64,000 nucleotides of DNA, from positions 1-64,000 of the forward strand of contig JACKOW010000014.1 of NCBI GenBank assembly GCA_024234055.1, read 5' to 3'. Numbering within the stretch: position 1 is the first letter of the stretch; each line of letters starts with the position of its first letter. Below the pieces are notes generated by a model that had not been told where the DNA came from, did no database searches, and was given only the letters and a program-made list of their open reading frames with translations. Shown here one piece after another: positions 33,781-42,043 of this stretch. The stretch comes from Rhodanobacteraceae bacterium (lineage in GTDB: Bacteria > Pseudomonadota > Gammaproteobacteria > Xanthomonadales > SZUA-5). The position numbers were made by a program, and so were the translations under genes.

Positions 33781-35568
33781 ATGGACCTGTTCAAGGCGGA
33801 TGTGGCGATCATTGGAGCGGGTGGTGCGGGACTGCGCGCCGCCATCGCTGTGGCCCAGTCGGATCCGAGCCTGACCATCGCGCTGATCTCCAAGGTCTAT
33901 CCGATGCGCAGTCACACGGTGGCCGCAGAAGGCGGCTCGGCCGGCGTGGTGCAGGCGCATGACAGCCTGGAAAATCACTTTCACGACACCGTGGCCGGTG
34001 GCGACTGGCTCTGCGAGCAGGATGTGGTCGACTACTTTGTGGCCCATTGCACCGAGGAAATGGTGCAGCTGGAGCACTGGGGCTGCCCCTGGAGCCGCAA
34101 GGCGGATGGCCACGTCAATGTGCGCGCCTTCGGCGGCATGAAGATCGAGCGCACCTGGTTTGCCGCCGACAAGACCGGCTTCCATATGCTGCACACGCTG
34201 TTCCAGACCTCGCTGCAGTTTCCCTCGATCAAGCGTTTCGACGAGCATTTCTGCGTCGACCTGCTGGTCGACGAAGGCCGCGTCGGCGGCGCAGTGGCCA
34301 TCAATGTGGCGACGGGTCAGTTCATCTCCATCGAAGCCCGATCGGTGGTGATTGCCACCGGTGGCGCCGGCCGCGTGTTTCGCGAGAACACCAATGGCGG
34401 CATCGTCACCGGCGACGGCATGGCGCTGGCCTACCGCCATGGCGTGCCGTTGCGCGACATGGAATTCGTGCAGTACCACCCGACCTGCATGCCCGGAACG
34501 GGCCTGCTGTTCACCGAGGCCTGCCGCGGCGAGGGCGGCTTCCTGCTGAACAAGGATGGCTATCGCTATCTGCAGGACTACGGCCTAGGCCCGGCCGAGC
34601 CGACTCCCCGCAACAAGGCCATGGAGCTGGGGCCGCGTGACCGCCTGAGCCAGGCCTTCTGGTACGAGCAGCAGAAAGGCCGCACCATCGAAGGGCCGCA
34701 TGGCTCGGTGGTCCATCTGGATCTGCGCCACCTGGGTGAGAAGAAACTGCGCGAGCGTCTGCCGCAGATCTACGAACTGGCAGAACAGTTTCTCGGCGTG
34801 GATCCCGCCCACACGCCCATCCCGGTGCGACCGGCCGTGCACTACACCATGGGTGGCATTCTGGTCGATGGGCACTGTGCGGCGCCCCTGACAGGGCTGT
34901 ACGCAGCGGGCGAATGTTCCAGTGTCGGCATTCACGGCGCCAATCGCCTGGGTTCCAATTCCCTGGCCGAACTGTGCGTGTTCGGCAAGGTCGCCGGTGA
35001 AGGCGCCGCGCGCCACGCCCGGAACAGCAAGCCGCTGGCATCCGCCGCCCTGGCGATGCAGGCGGCGGCGGCCGAGCAACGCGCCCGGGCGCTGGTGCAG
35101 GGCGAGCAGGGCAGCGAACGCATTTCGGTGCTGCGCCGGGAAATGGCGGAGACCATGGAGCGGGGATGCGGCATCTACCGCACCGCCGAGGAAATGCAAC
35201 GCACGGCAGAGCATCTGGTGCAGCTGCGCGAGCGCTATCGCAAGGTCAGGGTGGATGATCGCTCCAGCGTGTTCAACACCGAGTGGTTGCTGGCCATTGA
35301 ACTCGGCTATCAACTGGAAGTGGCCCAGGCCATGGCCGTATCGGCGCTGAATCGACGCGAATCGCGCGGCGCCCATCAGCGCCTGGACGAATTCAGGCAG
35401 CGTGACGACGTGAACTATCTCAAGCATTCGCTGGCCACCTATGCCGGTGCCGACGTGCCCACGGTGAGCTATGGCGAGGTCAAGATCACCCATTCGCAGC
35501 CCGCGGTGCGCGCGTACGGCGCTGCCGGCGAAAAGGCCGAGGCGGCGGCAAAGGGAGGCCAGGCGTGA
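33781..35568 (+). CDS. frdA: Fumarate reductase flavoprotein subunit (FrdA), 595 aa
   Basis: Catalytic subunit of quinol:fumarate reductase, which reduces fumarate to succinate with electrons from menaquinol or another low-potential quinol. FAD-binding GAGGAGLRAAIAVAQS at the N-terminus is followed by KVYPMRSHTVAAEGGSAG, which supplies the histidine for covalent FAD. Then come HDTVAGGDWLCEQDVVDYF, MKIERTWFAADKTGFHML, the substrate-site block FVQYHPTCMPGTG and TEACRGEGGFLLN, and GIHGANRLGSNSLAEL. The similarity to E. coli FrdA is closer than to SdhA throughout, and FrdC/FrdD-type anchors follow. AGGGA precedes the ATG. An unusual 300-bp segment separates it from frdB. Confidence 0.95.
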   Translation: MDLFKADVAIIGAGGAGLRAAIAVAQSDPSLTIALISKVYPMRSHTVAAEGGSAGVVQAHDSLENHFHDTVAGGDWLCEQDVVDYFVAHCTEEMVQLEHWGCPWSRKADGHVNVRAFGGMKIERTWFAADKTGFHMLHTLFQTSLQFPSIKRFDEHFCVDLLVDEGRVGGAVAINVATGQFISIEARSVVIATGGAGRVFRENTNGGIVTGDGMALAYRHGVPLRDMEFVQYHPTCMPGTGLLFTEACRGEGGFLLNKDGYRYLQDYGLGPAEPTPRNKAMELGPRDRLSQAFWYEQQKGRTIEGPHGSVVHLDLRHLGEKKLRERLPQIYELAEQFLGVDPAHTPIPVRPAVHYTMGGILVDGHCAAPLTGLYAAGECSSVGIHGANRLGSNSLAELCVFGKVAGEGAARHARNSKPLASAALAMQAAAAEQRARALVQGEQGSERISVLRREMAETMERGCGIYRTAEEMQRTAEHLVQLRERYRKVRVDDRSSVFNTEWLLAIELGYQLEVAQAMAVSALNRRESRGAHQRLDEFRQRDDVNYLKHSLATYAGADVPTVSYGEVKITHSQPAVRAYGAAGEKAEAAAKGGQA

Positions 35569-35873
35569 ATTTCCATTGGCCGGCCGCTGGGGAGGGCATT
35601 GCATCCCGGGGGGCGCCGCGCGTCGGCGCGGGCTTTGGTAGGCCGGGTCCGCGCGCCCGGATCTCGGGGTTGTGCGCAACGACAGCAAGCGCGCGGCGCC
35701 CGGCAAGCGCGGCCGCCGGCGCGAAACAGCCTGACGCAGCTTTCGAGCCGTCGCGCGCCGGAGCCGCGCTACCTCAGGCCTGGGTTCAGGGCCCGGGGAC
35801 AGAGTCGGGCCGATGCCGGGCGCCCAAAATAACGCCGGAATTGATGCTCGGCAGGCGAGGACTGCACGCATGA
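35565..35873 (+). CDS. Possible small bridging ORF between frdA and frdB, 102 aa
   Basis: A GTG at 35565 overlaps the frdA stop (GTGA) and the frame ends in a TGA at 35871-35873 that overlaps the frdB ATG (ATGA), so it spans the whole frdA-frdB interval. The product is Ala/Arg/Gly/Pro-rich without a recognisable domain. The DNA contains a perfect 12-bp inverted repeat, GGGCGCCGCGCG (35611-35622) and its complement at 35690-35701. It may therefore be an inserted hairpin that kept a frame open, which would preserve translational coupling of frdB, rather than a true protein gene. Confidence 0.35.
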   Translation: MNFHWPAAGEGIASRGAPRVGAGFGRPGPRARISGLCATTASARRPASAAAGAKQPDAAFEPSRAGAALPQAWVQGPGTESGRCRAPKITPELMLGRRGLHA

Positions 35874-36622
35874 CAACCCCACGCACCATCCGCATCGAGG
35901 TTCTGCGCTACCGTCCGGAGCAGGATCAGGAGCCTGTGGTCCAGTCCTTCGAAGTGCCGTTCACCGATGACATGTCGGTGCTGCAAGGCCTGCAGTACAT
36001 CAAGGATGAACTGGACGGATCACTGTCCTATCGCTGGTCCTGCCGCATGGCCATCTGCGGCAGCTGCGGCATGATGATCAATGGTGTGCCGCGGCTGGCC
36101 TGCAGTACCTTTTTGCGCGAATTTCATCCCGGCGGAGTGCGCGTCGAGGCGTTGGCGCATTTCCCGATCGAGCGTGATCTGGTGATCGTCATGGACGACT
36201 TCATGACCAAGCTGCACCAGATCAAGCCCTACATCATTCCGAAGGAAAAGCGCGAACTGGCGCAGGGCGAGTATCTGCAGACGCCGGCTCAGCTCGACGA
36301 ATACGAGCAGTTCAGTTCCTGCATCAACTGTCTGTTGTGCTACGCGGCCTGTCCGCAATACGGCTTGAACACCAGCTTCCTCGGACCGGCGGCCACGGTG
36401 CTGCTGCATCGCTACAATCTCGACAGCCGTGATGGCGGCGCCGCCGAGCGCATGCCGCTGGTCCATGCCGAGGAGGGCGTGTTCAACTGCACCGCGGTGG
36501 GCTACTGCTCGGAGGTCTGTCCCAAGGACGTGGATCCGGCCAATGCCGTGAACACCAACAAGACCACCAGCGCGATGGACTATTTCTTGCGCTTCGTCAC
36601 CCCGAGGGGAGGCCAGTCATGA
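35870..36622 (+). CDS. frdB: Fumarate reductase iron-sulfur subunit (FrdB), 250 aa
   Basis: Carries electrons from the quinol site to FrdA through three clusters: 2Fe-2S in SCRMAICGSCGMMING with a later LACSTF, 4Fe-4S in CINCLLCYAACPQYG, and 3Fe-4S in GYCSEVCPKDVDPA. The start MTTPRTIRIEVLRY at 35870 is the first residue set with family character; the open frame upstream lies in the GC-rich interval. Length is close to that of E. coli FrdB (244). It overlaps frdC by four bases. Confidence 0.95.
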   Translation: MTTPRTIRIEVLRYRPEQDQEPVVQSFEVPFTDDMSVLQGLQYIKDELDGSLSYRWSCRMAICGSCGMMINGVPRLACSTFLREFHPGGVRVEALAHFPIERDLVIVMDDFMTKLHQIKPYIIPKEKRELAQGEYLQTPAQLDEYEQFSSCINCLLCYAACPQYGLNTSFLGPAATVLLHRYNLDSRDGGAAERMPLVHAEEGVFNCTAVGYCSEVCPKDVDPANAVNTNKTTSAMDYFLRFVTPRGGQS

Positions 36623-37017
36623 GCGCTCGGCGACCCTACCAGCGGCCGATGACCGGCTGGTGGAAGAAGAATCCGTATTTCGTCGAATACATGGTGCATG
36701 AGGGCACCGCCGTGGTGGTCGCGCTGTACGCGCTGATCCTGCTGATCAGCCTGTTCGTGCTCGGGCGCGGCGAGGCGGCCTGGAATGACTGGCTGACACT
36801 GCTGCGCAGCTGGCCGGCGCTGTTGCTGCACGGGGTGTTGCTGGTGGGATTTCTCTACCACAGCTGGACCTGGTTCAACATCATGCCGCGCACGCTGCCG
36901 CCGATCCGCATCAAGGGCGAGCGGGTCTCGGCTGGCACGATTACCGGCACTGGCCTGGCGGCGGCCGCGCTGGCCAGCATCGTGGTTCTCGGCCTGATCC
37001 GATGGTGGGCCTCATGA
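36619..37017 (+). CDS. frdC: Fumarate reductase membrane anchor subunit C (FrdC), 132 aa
   Basis: One of two small anchors that hold FrdAB on the inner face of the cytoplasmic membrane and form the quinol site. The start RRPYQRPMTGWWKKNPYF followed by YMVHEGTAVVVALYALIL matches the FrdC pattern (KPYxRPMTxxWWKKxxFYxxYMLREGTA). Three hydrophobic helices follow, with HSWTWFNIMPRTLPPIRIK between the second and third. There is no haem-ligand histidine set like that of SdhC. It overlaps frdB and frdD by four bases each. Confidence 0.93.
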   Translation: MSARRPYQRPMTGWWKKNPYFVEYMVHEGTAVVVALYALILLISLFVLGRGEAAWNDWLTLLRSWPALLLHGVLLVGFLYHSWTWFNIMPRTLPPIRIKGERVSAGTITGTGLAAAALASIVVLGLIRWWAS

Positions 37018-37364
37018 AACGTTCGAATGCCCCGATCTTCTGGTTGCTGTTCGGTGCCGGTGGCATGCTCTCGGCGCTGATCGGCGCCGCGCTGGTGTTC
37101 AGCACCGGTCTGGCCGCGCCGCTGGGAATCGTGTTGCCTGCCGATGCCTTCAGCTATGGCCGCGTGCTGGGATTTGCTCAGAGCTGGCTCGGGCAGGCCA
37201 GCCTGCTGGTGGTGATCGGCTTGTTCCTGTGGCACAGCGCGCACCGGATCTTCCACACGCTGCACGATCTCGGCATCCACGCTGGTCTGGTCGCCAAGCT
37301 GCTGTGCTACGGCAGTGCGATGGCGGGCACGGTGGCGACCGTGGTGGCGCTCACTGCACTGTAG
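37014..37364 (+). CDS. frdD: Fumarate reductase membrane anchor subunit D (FrdD), 116 aa
   Basis: The second anchor subunit. KRSNAPIFWLLFGAGGMLSA at the N-terminus, DAFSYGRVLGFAQSWLGQ in the middle and LWHSAHRIFHTLHDLGIH before the last helix follow the FrdD template ([20 protein letters not shown] in E. coli). Three hydrophobic helices are visible. I use the ATG at 37014 that overlaps the frdC stop (ATGA), not the in-frame ATG 12 bases earlier. It closes the frdABCD operon; REP-like repeats start at its stop codon. Confidence 0.93.
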   Translation: MKRSNAPIFWLLFGAGGMLSALIGAALVFSTGLAAPLGIVLPADAFSYGRVLGFAQSWLGQASLLVVIGLFLWHSAHRIFHTLHDLGIHAGLVAKLLCYGSAMAGTVATVVALTAL

Positions 37365-37602
37365 GAGCGCCCTTGCGGCGCGACCGCTGGACCGCGCGCC
37401 TACTGACCGCCATTCGCGGACGGAGTCCGCTCCCACAGGCAAGCTGAAGCTTCAAGCCAGGCGATGAATGCTGCTGGAACGCTCTTCTTTGCGTTCTCTC
37501 TGCTTTTCCTTCGTGTTCTCTGCGTCCTGCTGTTCACTACAGGTCAACCCTGGTCTCCGGTTTTCGCGAAGGCGGTCGCGCCGCAAGGGCGCTCCTACCG
37601 TA
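37362..37602. repeat. REP-like repeats, families 2 and 1, plus a TTTGCGTTCTC array
   Basis: CTGTAGGAGCGCCCTTGCGG (37362 on, overlapping the frdD end) and the complementary GCCGCAAGGGCGCTCCTAC (37581-37599) bracket about 240 bp. Inside are a family-1 unit (GGACGGAGTCCGCTCCCACA, about 37419-37438) and a CTTTGCGTTCTCTCTGC... stretch of the GCAAAG family (37487-37530). No gene is seen in this gap before sbtA. Confidence 0.75.
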
Positions 37603-37639
37603 GTCGTGGCTTCCTGTATCTTGCGGCGATTCCTCATCG

Positions 37640-38617
37640 GTGCCCGCCGTGTTCAGCTCGGAACTGCTTGCTGCCAATCTGCTCTCGCCCATGGTGCTGG
37701 CCTTTGCGCTGGGCATGCTGGCGACCGTGATCCGTTCGGATCTGGATATCCCACCGGCCCTGCACACCTCGCTATCACTGTTTCTGTTGCTGGCCATCGG
37801 TCTGAAAGGTGGCATGGCCATCGCCCAGAGCGCCTCGGGCACCCTGCTCATTCCGCTGGTCGGGACGATTGCTGCGGGCTTCGTCACGACCGGGCTGGCC
37901 TATCTGGTATTGCGCAAGCTGGTGCGGTTGAAACGTGTGGATGCAGCCGCGGTTGCCGCTCACTATGGTTCGGTATCGGCCGTGACCTTTATCGCCGCGC
38001 GCGAGGTGGCGACGCGCAGTGTCGGTGAGGTCGAAGGTCTGATGGTGGCGCTGCTGGTGGCGCTGGAACTGCCGGCGATCCTGTTCGGGCTGTGGCTGGG
38101 ACAGCGCGGTGGCCACGAATCGCGCCTGTGGCTGTCGCTGCGGGAGGTGCTGACCGGGCGCACCATGCTGTTGCTGGGCGGTGGCCTGCTGATCGGATGG
38201 ATCGCCGGGCCCGAGCGTACTGCGCGGGTGACGCCGCTGTTCGTGAATCTGTTCGACGGCGTGCTGATGCTGTTCCTGCTGGATCTGGGCATGGCCGCCG
38301 CGCGCCGTCTGCGTGATCTGCGCAAGGTCGGATGGCCCTTCATCGCCTTTGCCTTGTTGATGCCGATGGTGCACGGAATTGCCGGTGCCTGGCTGGGCAC
38401 GGCCCTGGGGCTGAGTGTGGGCGGTGCTGCGGTATTCGGCGCCATGCTGGCCTCGGCTTCGTATATCGCCGCACCGGCGGCCGTGCGTACCGGTTTGCCG
38501 GAGGCCAATCCCAGCCTTTATCTGACGGCTTCGCTGGGCATCACCTTTCCGCTGAACCTATCCATTGGCATCCCGCTGTATCTGGCAGCGGCCCGCTATT
38601 TTGCAGGTGGCTCATGA
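37640..38617 (+). CDS. sbtA: Sodium-dependent bicarbonate transporter, SbtA family, 325 aa
   Basis: An inner-membrane permease of the SbtA type (formerly DUF897), which in cyanobacteria imports bicarbonate with sodium. About ten hydrophobic segments are present. Family-like blocks include LSLFLLLAIGLKGGMAIA, AHYGSVSAVTFIAAREV, LFDGVLMLFLLDLGMAAARR and YIAAPAAVRTGLPEANPSLY, the last with the conserved Ala-Pro-Ala-Ala turn. Start is GTG 37640 (or GTG 37649); no convincing ribosome-binding site is visible. The four-base overlap with sbtB strongly supports the assignment. Confidence 0.88.
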   Translation: MPAVFSSELLAANLLSPMVLAFALGMLATVIRSDLDIPPALHTSLSLFLLLAIGLKGGMAIAQSASGTLLIPLVGTIAAGFVTTGLAYLVLRKLVRLKRVDAAAVAAHYGSVSAVTFIAAREVATRSVGEVEGLMVALLVALELPAILFGLWLGQRGGHESRLWLSLREVLTGRTMLLLGGGLLIGWIAGPERTARVTPLFVNLFDGVLMLFLLDLGMAAARRLRDLRKVGWPFIAFALLMPMVHGIAGAWLGTALGLSVGGAAVFGAMLASASYIAAPAAVRTGLPEANPSLYLTASLGITFPLNLSIGIPLYLAAARYFAGGS

Positions 38618-38946
38618 CCGACTCCAAGCCAAGCCCGCTGCCCTGGGCGCCGGTGCGTCTGCTGACCATCGTTGCCGAACGCGTGCTCAAGGACCGCATC
38701 CTCCATCATCTGGACAAACTCGGCGTCAGCGGCTACACACTGATCGAGAGCGAGGGTCGCGGTGCGCGCGGTTTTGCCGTCGACGAGTGGCAGGGCGAGA
38801 ACATCGAGATCCAGGTGATCGCTTCGCGCGAGCGTGTGGATGCCATCGCCGGCAAGCTGCGCGAACGCTATTTCGAGCACCATTCGATCATCCTCTTTGC
38901 CCAGGATGTCGATGTACTGCGGCCGGAGAAGTATCAGGCACGTTAG
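38614..38946 (+). CDS. sbtB: PII-like regulator of the bicarbonate transporter, SbtB-type, 110 aa
   Basis: A PII-fold protein translated directly from the sbtA stop (ATGA). Pattern: VRLLTIVAERVLKDRILHHL, GVSGYTLIESEGRGARGF (the T-loop region), IEIQVIASRERVDAIAGKL, then YFEHHSIILFAQDVDVL. SbtB of cyanobacteria binds adenylyl nucleotides, including cAMP, and inhibits SbtA. The present protein ends in RPEKYQAR without the C-terminal redox Cys pair of some cyanobacterial SbtB. The pair probably regulates bicarbonate uptake, for instance for carboxylation or pH. Confidence 0.86.
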   Translation: MTDSKPSPLPWAPVRLLTIVAERVLKDRILHHLDKLGVSGYTLIESEGRGARGFAVDEWQGENIEIQVIASRERVDAIAGKLRERYFEHHSIILFAQDVDVLRPEKYQAR

Positions 38947-38948
38947 CC

Positions 38949-39020
38949 TGTGGGAGCGGGCTTCGCCCGCGATGCAGCAATCTGCCCCGGACATTGATCG
39001 CGGACAGAGTCCGCTCCCAC
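38949..39020. repeat. REP-like pair, family 1, after sbtB
   Basis: CTGTGGGAGCGGGCTTCGCC at the left and CGGACAGAGTCCGCTCCCAC at the right, an inverted pair beginning at the sbtB stop codon. Confidence 0.8.
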
Positions 39021-39027
39021 AGCCTTT

Positions 39028-39107
39028 GTAGCCCAGGTAAGCGCAGCGCACCTGGGACTGGGTGCGGCAAAAGCCCCGGGTGCGCCTGCGGCTTGCCCGG
39101 GCTGCTT
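39028..39107. repeat. REP-like element, family 3, second copy
   Basis: GTAGCCCAGGTAAGCGCAGC followed by the CCGGGTGCGCCTGCGGCTTG half, matching the 31954-32037 copy. It ends just before the 3' end of the minus-strand secreted-protein gene. Confidence 0.8.
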
Positions 39108-39112
39108 CAGGG

Positions 39113-40207
39113 CTACTCAAAGCCATTGGCAAACAGCGCATCCAGTTGCGGTTCGCTGCGGATGCAATCGTAGGTTTCGGCAATGCGCGGGCCGGTATCG
39201 ATGACCTGGAAATCGCTGGCGAAGACCTTTTGTGCTCCGGCGGTCAGATCGAACACGCGGGTGTCGATGCCGAGTTCAGCCCAGCTGTGGGTGGTGTAGC
39301 GATCACTTTCGCCAGTGAGAGCCACCGTGCCGCCATCGGCCAGCACCATGCCGTAGCGTTGCATGGTCCGCAGCAGCACCTGGGCTGCCGCGTTGTAGCC
39401 GGTCATCGGAAAATCGGCGCGCAGGCGCAGGCGCACCCCGTACGGCACGCTGCCGCTGGGGCCATTGGGCCCGCCAGCATGGGTGGCGGGGCGTACGTAC
39501 AGGCGCCCCAGTACTGCGCCGGGCAAGGAGTCGTCCCTGGCCATCCGCGCATTCGGCAGGATAAAGCGGATAGCGTGACCGAGATCGCCGTCGGGCACCT
39601 GGGTGGCGGCGAAGACCTCATCGGCGTTGAACAGCAGAGGTGCCATCGGAAATCCGGCGGCATCGGCGCTGGTACAGTGTTCACCGCGGCCGGTGGCCGG
39701 ATACAGGGCGTCCATGCGCCAGCGTGCCAGGCATTGACTCTCCAGCCCTTGCGCCGTGACATTGGCGCGGTAGACCTCGAAGATCTCGTTGCCCTGCACC
39801 ACCAGCAGATGGCAATCGCCATCGAGATTGTCGCAGCTGTAACCGGGCTGTCCCTCGATGGCGCCACCTGCGGGCAGCGGCACCGGCGAGTTCAGCGGCT
39901 CGCAGTCGAGCTCGTAGTAGGCGTCGTCCGGATTGCCCGAGGGAATCTCGATGATGGGCTGGGTCGGCGTTCCGGTGCCTGCATACAGCACGTACATGCT
40001 GAAATCGATCTGCAAGCGGCCGTTGCCAAAGCCGCCGATCCCCGACAAGGTGCTGATCATGGTCGCTGAATTCGGATGCAGGGCGGCTTGGTCGACGCGC
40101 TGGTACCAGGGCGATCCCGGGTGCAGCTGTGGCAAGGGCAGGGCCGACGCGATGCCGTTCAGGCAAAGGCCCAACGTGATCCAGATCCAACGCACTCGGC
40201 CTCGCAT
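39113..40207 (-). CDS. Secreted protein of unknown function with LFANGFE tail, 364 aa
   Basis: A signal peptide (MRGRVRWIWITLGLCLNGIA, cleavage near ASA) precedes a soluble, cysteine-containing mature part with no domain that I recognise. Notable stretches are YELDCEPLNSPVPLPAGG, YSCDNLDGDCHLLVVQGNE and GVRLRLRADFPMTGYN. The last residues are DALFANGFE, nearly identical to the end of the M36 peptidase at 11.1 kb although the proteins are otherwise unrelated. This suggests a shared C-terminal sorting or processing tag. The gene stands alone. Confidence 0.75.
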   Translation of the reverse strand: MRGRVRWIWITLGLCLNGIASALPLPQLHPGSPWYQRVDQAALHPNSATMISTLSGIGGFGNGRLQIDFSMYVLYAGTGTPTQPIIEIPSGNPDDAYYELDCEPLNSPVPLPAGGAIEGQPGYSCDNLDGDCHLLVVQGNEIFEVYRANVTAQGLESQCLARWRMDALYPATGRGEHCTSADAAGFPMAPLLFNADEVFAATQVPDGDLGHAIRFILPNARMARDDSLPGAVLGRLYVRPATHAGGPNGPSGSVPYGVRLRLRADFPMTGYNAAAQVLLRTMQRYGMVLADGGTVALTGESDRYTTHSWAELGIDTRVFDLTAGAQKVFASDFQVIDTGPRIAETYDCIRSEPQLDALFANGFE

Positions 40208-40360
40208 GGCTCACGCTCCAGGTCGTCAAGGGCAGATGATGGCCGCAATGCCAGCCCGTGATTGTTAACGTATTCACGTGATCGTGTGTGCCAGTTCGAA
40301 ATACTCCTGCCCGACCAGCGGTCTGTCCTGGCGAGTCCAAACACTCAGGAAACACCTCCG

Positions 40361-40987
<627 letters not shown>

Positions 40988-41236
40988 GGCGAAACCCCTG
41001 CCCGAATCAAGCACGCTCGGGCGAAGGCCTCTGCAGCAGAACTTCCGCCTTCGCCCCGGCGATGCCGAGGGCTGAGCGCCGGCTCATTACCCTGTTTCTG
41101 CACCGACCCTGGGTCCGCCGTGGACCCGGGAGTGGCCAGGCCGGAGCAACAGCGCCGAGTGCAACTCGGCGATCCCGGGTGCGTTCAGTCACAATAACGG
41201 CCCTGACCTGTCCCCGGGTCAGCCATCAGGACCGCC
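40988..41236. other. Intergenic region, no gene seen
   Basis: About 250 bp between msrA and the glutathione transferase gene. It is GC-rich, without tandem arrays or a convincing terminator. Small open frames here have no protein character. Confidence 0.4.
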
Positions 41237-41857
41237 ATGATCATCGTGCATCACCTCAATGACTCGCGCTCCCAGCGCATTCTGTGGCTGCTGGAAGAGT
41301 TGGCGCTGCCTTATGAAATCCGCGCTTATCAGCGTGATGCCAAGACCCGACTGGCACCGGCGGAGCTGACCGCCGTGCATTCGCTCGGCAAGTCCCCGGT
41401 GATCGAGGATCGTGGCCGGACGGTGATCGAATCGGGCGCGATCGTCGACTACCTGATTCGCCAACATGGTGGTGGCCGTCTGCGGCCGGATCCGGACAGT
41501 GCTGCCTTCGAGGATTATCAGCAATGGCTGCACTATGCCGAAGGCTCGGCGATGCTGCCGCTGATGCTCAAGCTGTATGTTTCGCGCCTGGGCGAGGCCG
41601 GGGCACCGCTGGCGCCGAGGATCGAGAGTGAGCTGGCCAATCACCTCGGCTATCTGGAGCAGGCGTTGCACGGTCGCGACTGGTTACTGGGGCAGGAACT
41701 GAGCGGTGCCGACATCCAGATGAGTTTCGTCGGCGAAGCCGCTCGTGGATTGCGCGCCAGTTATCCGGCCATGGATGCCTGGGTGCGGCGCTTCCAGGCG
41801 CGGCCCGCCTACCAGCGCGCGCTTGAGCGGGGTGGTCCATATTCCTTTGCCGATTGA
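41237..41857 (+). CDS. Glutathione S-transferase family protein, 206 aa
   Basis: A two-domain GST. The thioredoxin-like N-terminus reads IVHHLNDSRSQRILWLLEEL with a serine in the usual catalytic position, then SLGKSPVIEDRGRTVIESGA (cis-proline and the glutathione-binding ES motif). The helical C-terminal domain has LLGQELSGADIQMSF (N-cap-like GADI). AGGA lies five bases upstream of the ATG. Detoxification or thiol transfer is likely; the substrate is unknown. Confidence 0.9.
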   Translation: MIIVHHLNDSRSQRILWLLEELALPYEIRAYQRDAKTRLAPAELTAVHSLGKSPVIEDRGRTVIESGAIVDYLIRQHGGGRLRPDPDSAAFEDYQQWLHYAEGSAMLPLMLKLYVSRLGEAGAPLAPRIESELANHLGYLEQALHGRDWLLGQELSGADIQMSFVGEAARGLRASYPAMDAWVRRFQARPAYQRALERGGPYSFAD

Positions 41858-42043
41858 CGGTCTCGGCATCGCTGGTCGGAATCGCGGTGAAACGGACGTG
41901 GGAATGCGAACCGAATGCCAGCGCAGACTTCGCCGCGGTCTCTGCCTCAACAGTGGGAGATTCAGATTCGTGCGCATCAGCAGGCAGGCGGGCTATTCCG
42001 ATACTCCGCCGTCCTTGCGCGCCGATCGGGCGGTGGGTCTGTC

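Noticed and set aside
33781..37364. Operon considered as succinate dehydrogenase sdhABCD
   Set aside because: Gene order A-B-C-D with FrdC/FrdD-type anchors, and closer residue agreement of the flavoprotein with FrdA, favour fumarate reductase.
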